Part shown: positions 61,571-64,000 of the stretch, piece by piece | Layout of the letters: the number at the start of each line of letters is the position of its first letter | Position numbering within the stretch: position 1 is the stretch's first letter | Origin: Carettochelys insculpta | Lineage: Eukaryota; Chordata; Testudines; Carettochelyidae | DNA length: 64,000 nt | Assembly: GCF_033958435.1 (NCBI RefSeq) | Contig: NC_134167.1 | Span: forward strand, 4,174,001-4,238,000 | Direction of reading: 5' to 3' | Made by a program: the position numbers and the translations under genes | Notes under the pieces: model-generated | Databases searched by the model: none | Told to the model about the DNA's origin: nothing | What the model saw: the letters and a program-made list of their open reading frames with translations, nothing else

Positions 61571-64000
61571 AGAACAGCAATGACGTGCAGTTGGAAGCCC
61601 CATGTGCAAAATACCCCATAGCTCCAATCGGGCACAGCTGCACAGGGTCAGGCCTTTTCCTGGGGGCCTATAACCAGAAAAGCAGCGGAGAAGGGGGCTC
61701 TGAACGGCCTAACTGTCCAGGCAGCAGACGGAGCAGCGAGGGGAGAAGCATTTCAGTTGAGGCTAGAGGGCTGCAGGGGAACAGTTCCTAAGGACACCCG
61801 GGTCGGGGGACAAAGGCAGGAAAATTAGCATAGGAAAAGAGCCCACGGGAAAGCTGTCTTTAGCAACTGTTTATTCTATCAGCTTGTTTGCTGACAATAG
61901 TGAGTTATGACAACATCCTCTGGCATTTATCCTGAGGGTTCCCACAGCAACCTTGCAAACTCTGGGCCCAATTCTGTTTGCCAGCTGCACCCCAAAAATC
62001 TCACTGCAAACCAGTGATGCAGGGTTGGGGTGCATACATGGGTTTCCATCACCCTGATTCGCAAAAGCACACAACGGCCCAAAGCACGCGCTAAGTCCCA
62101 CTCACTGCAAGGAGATGCAAGAGCTTCCGTGTTAAGTGTCAGCTTAGGTGTTTTCCATGGAGCGGTGATGAAATGCAGCCACCGCTGGGGTGGAGGGCAG
62201 CAACGAGGCAGATAACGCTGCACAGCAGTAACGAAGGCCCAGATTGCTACCTAAGGCCCAGAGGTACGAGAACCACACAGACATACAGCTGGGACACAAT
62301 GCTCCAGTGTGGAAGGCACGTTAACAGGCGGACTTACCTGAGCACTGAAACTGGTAGCTTCAGCAGAAATGTTCCTGAAGCACCAGGAGTCTGCAGCTCC
62401 TGCTAAGGAATAGGGCACTCCAGCCAACGTCTTCCCTTCTGGAGGCGCACGGCTGCTGGGCCACCCACTGTCAGTCTCCTGCTGGTCTTGTTCCCTTGTC
62501 TAACTCATGCACCCACATTCACCCGGTATGAGTCCTGCTCCCGGCCAGCTCGCATCCGGAGTGATCCACATCCTGCCAGCTGTGTCCGCTCATCCCCAAG
62601 GCTGCCCAGGAACATGACTCAGACATAAAGACGGAGGGCTCCTTCCTGTGCCACAGGACAGTAGGGAAACGGCTTTGCTTCCTGCCTGAAACTGGAGCTC
62701 CAGAGAAGACCAAGGGACTAGGTCGAGGAGACCAGCCCTGTCAGTGTCGGCCGGGTGTTGGAGGGTAACGACAGACTGCGCTGTGTGATGGGCCCAACAG
62801 AGAATCCAGTTCTGTCCATGTCCTCCAGTGTCAGCTTGCTGCCGGGAAGCGGCGGTGACCTGAGGGAGGAGACAGAAGGGGTGTTTTCATGGCCTCACTA
62901 GCAGTGGGCGCCCTGGGAATTCAGAGCCCAACGGTGTTCCAGCCAGTGGAGCTTGGACATACTGGGGGCTCCCCAAGAAGTCACCCCAGTTGCCACCAAA
63001 TGCAAACGAGGGTGTGGAGTGGCCACTGCAGCGCTGCAGTCTGTGCTGGGCGGGCGGGCACGATTCAACAAGGCCTTGGGGAAGGCTGCGTTTCCACAAC
63101 GGCAAAGGGGCAGGGCAGCAAACTCCAGGCACGTCAGCAGGCCATGGGAGGCCTAAATCGGGGCCTGATCCTGCAGCTGCCACAAAATTTGCCTTGACTT
63201 CAGCAGGGCTGGGATTTCCCTCCTCAAGGGGAGTAAAGGATCCAGGAGCAGGCCCTTAAGCTAGGAAGGGGAGGAGAGTAAGAGACTTACCCTGTCGCCT
63301 GAGCACTCCTGCTGGCTGGTCAACTTCTGAGGCTTATCCGAGGTTGCTCTTTGCTGGATGGCGGCCGATCCGTGTGTCGGGGCCTGGCTGCGCTACCTGA
63401 CCTGCCTTGGTTTTGGTTAAAAAAATAAAGCAAACACCATGCCCAGTGCCCTGCCCACTGGCTCTTCAGTCACTCCAGCCACGGAAGGCCTGGACTAATA
63501 TGGAGCTAGAGGCGCTGCCGGAGGGGCTCCTTTGGAATGGCTCCTGCAACTGCCTGGATTGGGGCAGGGCACCCTTCAGGAGCAGTAGGAGATTCTCTGC
63601 ACTTTGAGGGCAAAACTGCTCCGGCAGAGGGCCTGGCCCTGGAGGAACCCACTGGGGATTCAAGAAGTTTGTCCTTATTGCTCTGCTGTCTTTGGCCTGG
63701 GTTCTGGAATGCCCCAAGGCATGTGCTCAGCTCCATCTCTGCTCAGGGCAGCACGTGCTTCACTTTAAACCGGCCCTTCAACAGCCTCAGGGGGGCTCCC
63801 ACGCATGCTTGCCACGTCCCGGCCATGCGGGAAATGCATCAAAGACGATTTGCAGCTCTCATGTCAAAAAGGGACCTCAGGACAAAGCCTGGCCAAACTT
63901 AAAACCTCTCCCAAACAAAAGTGAATTGTGTCCCTCCGACCAGACCGTCAGCAGGACTCTGGCAGAGCCACGCTGCCTTACGCCAGCTGGAGAACTAGCC
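61571..64000. other. BMP1 intron, no exon found
   Basis: No CUB3, EGF1 or protease exon peptides were recognised. Strong isolated donors on the minus strand occur at about 62337 (CTCAG then GTAAGT) and 63290 (ACAGG then GTAAGT), but neither is joined to a recognisable coding frame. Confidence 0.4.

Noticed and set aside
59200..64000. Upstream BMP1 exons (CUB3, EGF1, protease)
   Set aside because: None of the conserved peptides were found on the minus strand; presumed beyond the window.

Overview
This is vertebrate nuclear DNA, most likely from a turtle and probably a cryptodire. It carries split genes with GT..AG introns, CpG-island promoters, AATAAA signals, CR1 LINE 3' ends, MIR-like SINEs and hAT and pogo/Tigger-type MITEs. 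At 16153-16355 there is a tRNA-headed SINE with a CR1-like tail, the architecture of the turtle Pol III (Cry) SINE. No species can be named from the sequence.

Three genes are certain. POLR3D (minus, coding 18844 down to 10992, 8 coding exons, 404 aa) encodes an RNA polymerase III subunit. PHYHIP (plus, coding 35461-40179, 4 coding exons, 330 aa) encodes a brain phytanoyl-CoA hydroxylase interactor. The 3' half of BMP1 (minus, 58194 down to 54454) covers EGF2, CUB4, CUB5 and the tail, and the alternative terminal exon of the short BMP1 isoform lies at 59199-58961. POLR3D - PHYHIP - BMP1 is the order known from human 8p21.3, here reversed as a block. BMP1 and PHYHIP converge.

Two further genes look real but are not part of the human locus as I know it. 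One is an uninterrupted profilin-family CDS at 7135-7572, whose stop codon lies inside its AATAAA. The other is an uncharacterised Lys/Arg-rich 361-residue ORF at 51271-50186, between the convergent BMP1 and PHYHIP 3' ends. It has a CRE-like palindrome about 80-100 bp upstream, and its polyadenylation signal lies inside its last codons.

Region by region. 1-7.1 kb: hAT MITE, an orphan CpG island (about 2.5-3.3 kb) with a possible minus-strand first exon, palindromic Penelope-like repeats containing hammerhead-ribozyme-like cores, and a 714-bp TIR element. 7.1-7.6 kb: profilin. 11-20 kb: POLR3D, with introns full of insertions and a promoter holding four evenly spaced GCCAT (YY1-like) motifs. 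20-24 kb: MITEs and a decayed 18S rRNA retropseudogene. 26-35 kb: probable PHYHIP 5' noncoding exon and first intron, full of decayed TG-rich and minisatellite arrays. 35-44 kb: PHYHIP coding exons and 3' UTR. 44-50 kb: repeats. 50-51 kb: the Lys/Arg-rich ORF. 53.7-59.2 kb: BMP1 3' half. 59-64 kb: long BMP1 intron with CR1 and MIR copies; the upstream CUB3 exon is not seen and is presumably beyond the right edge.
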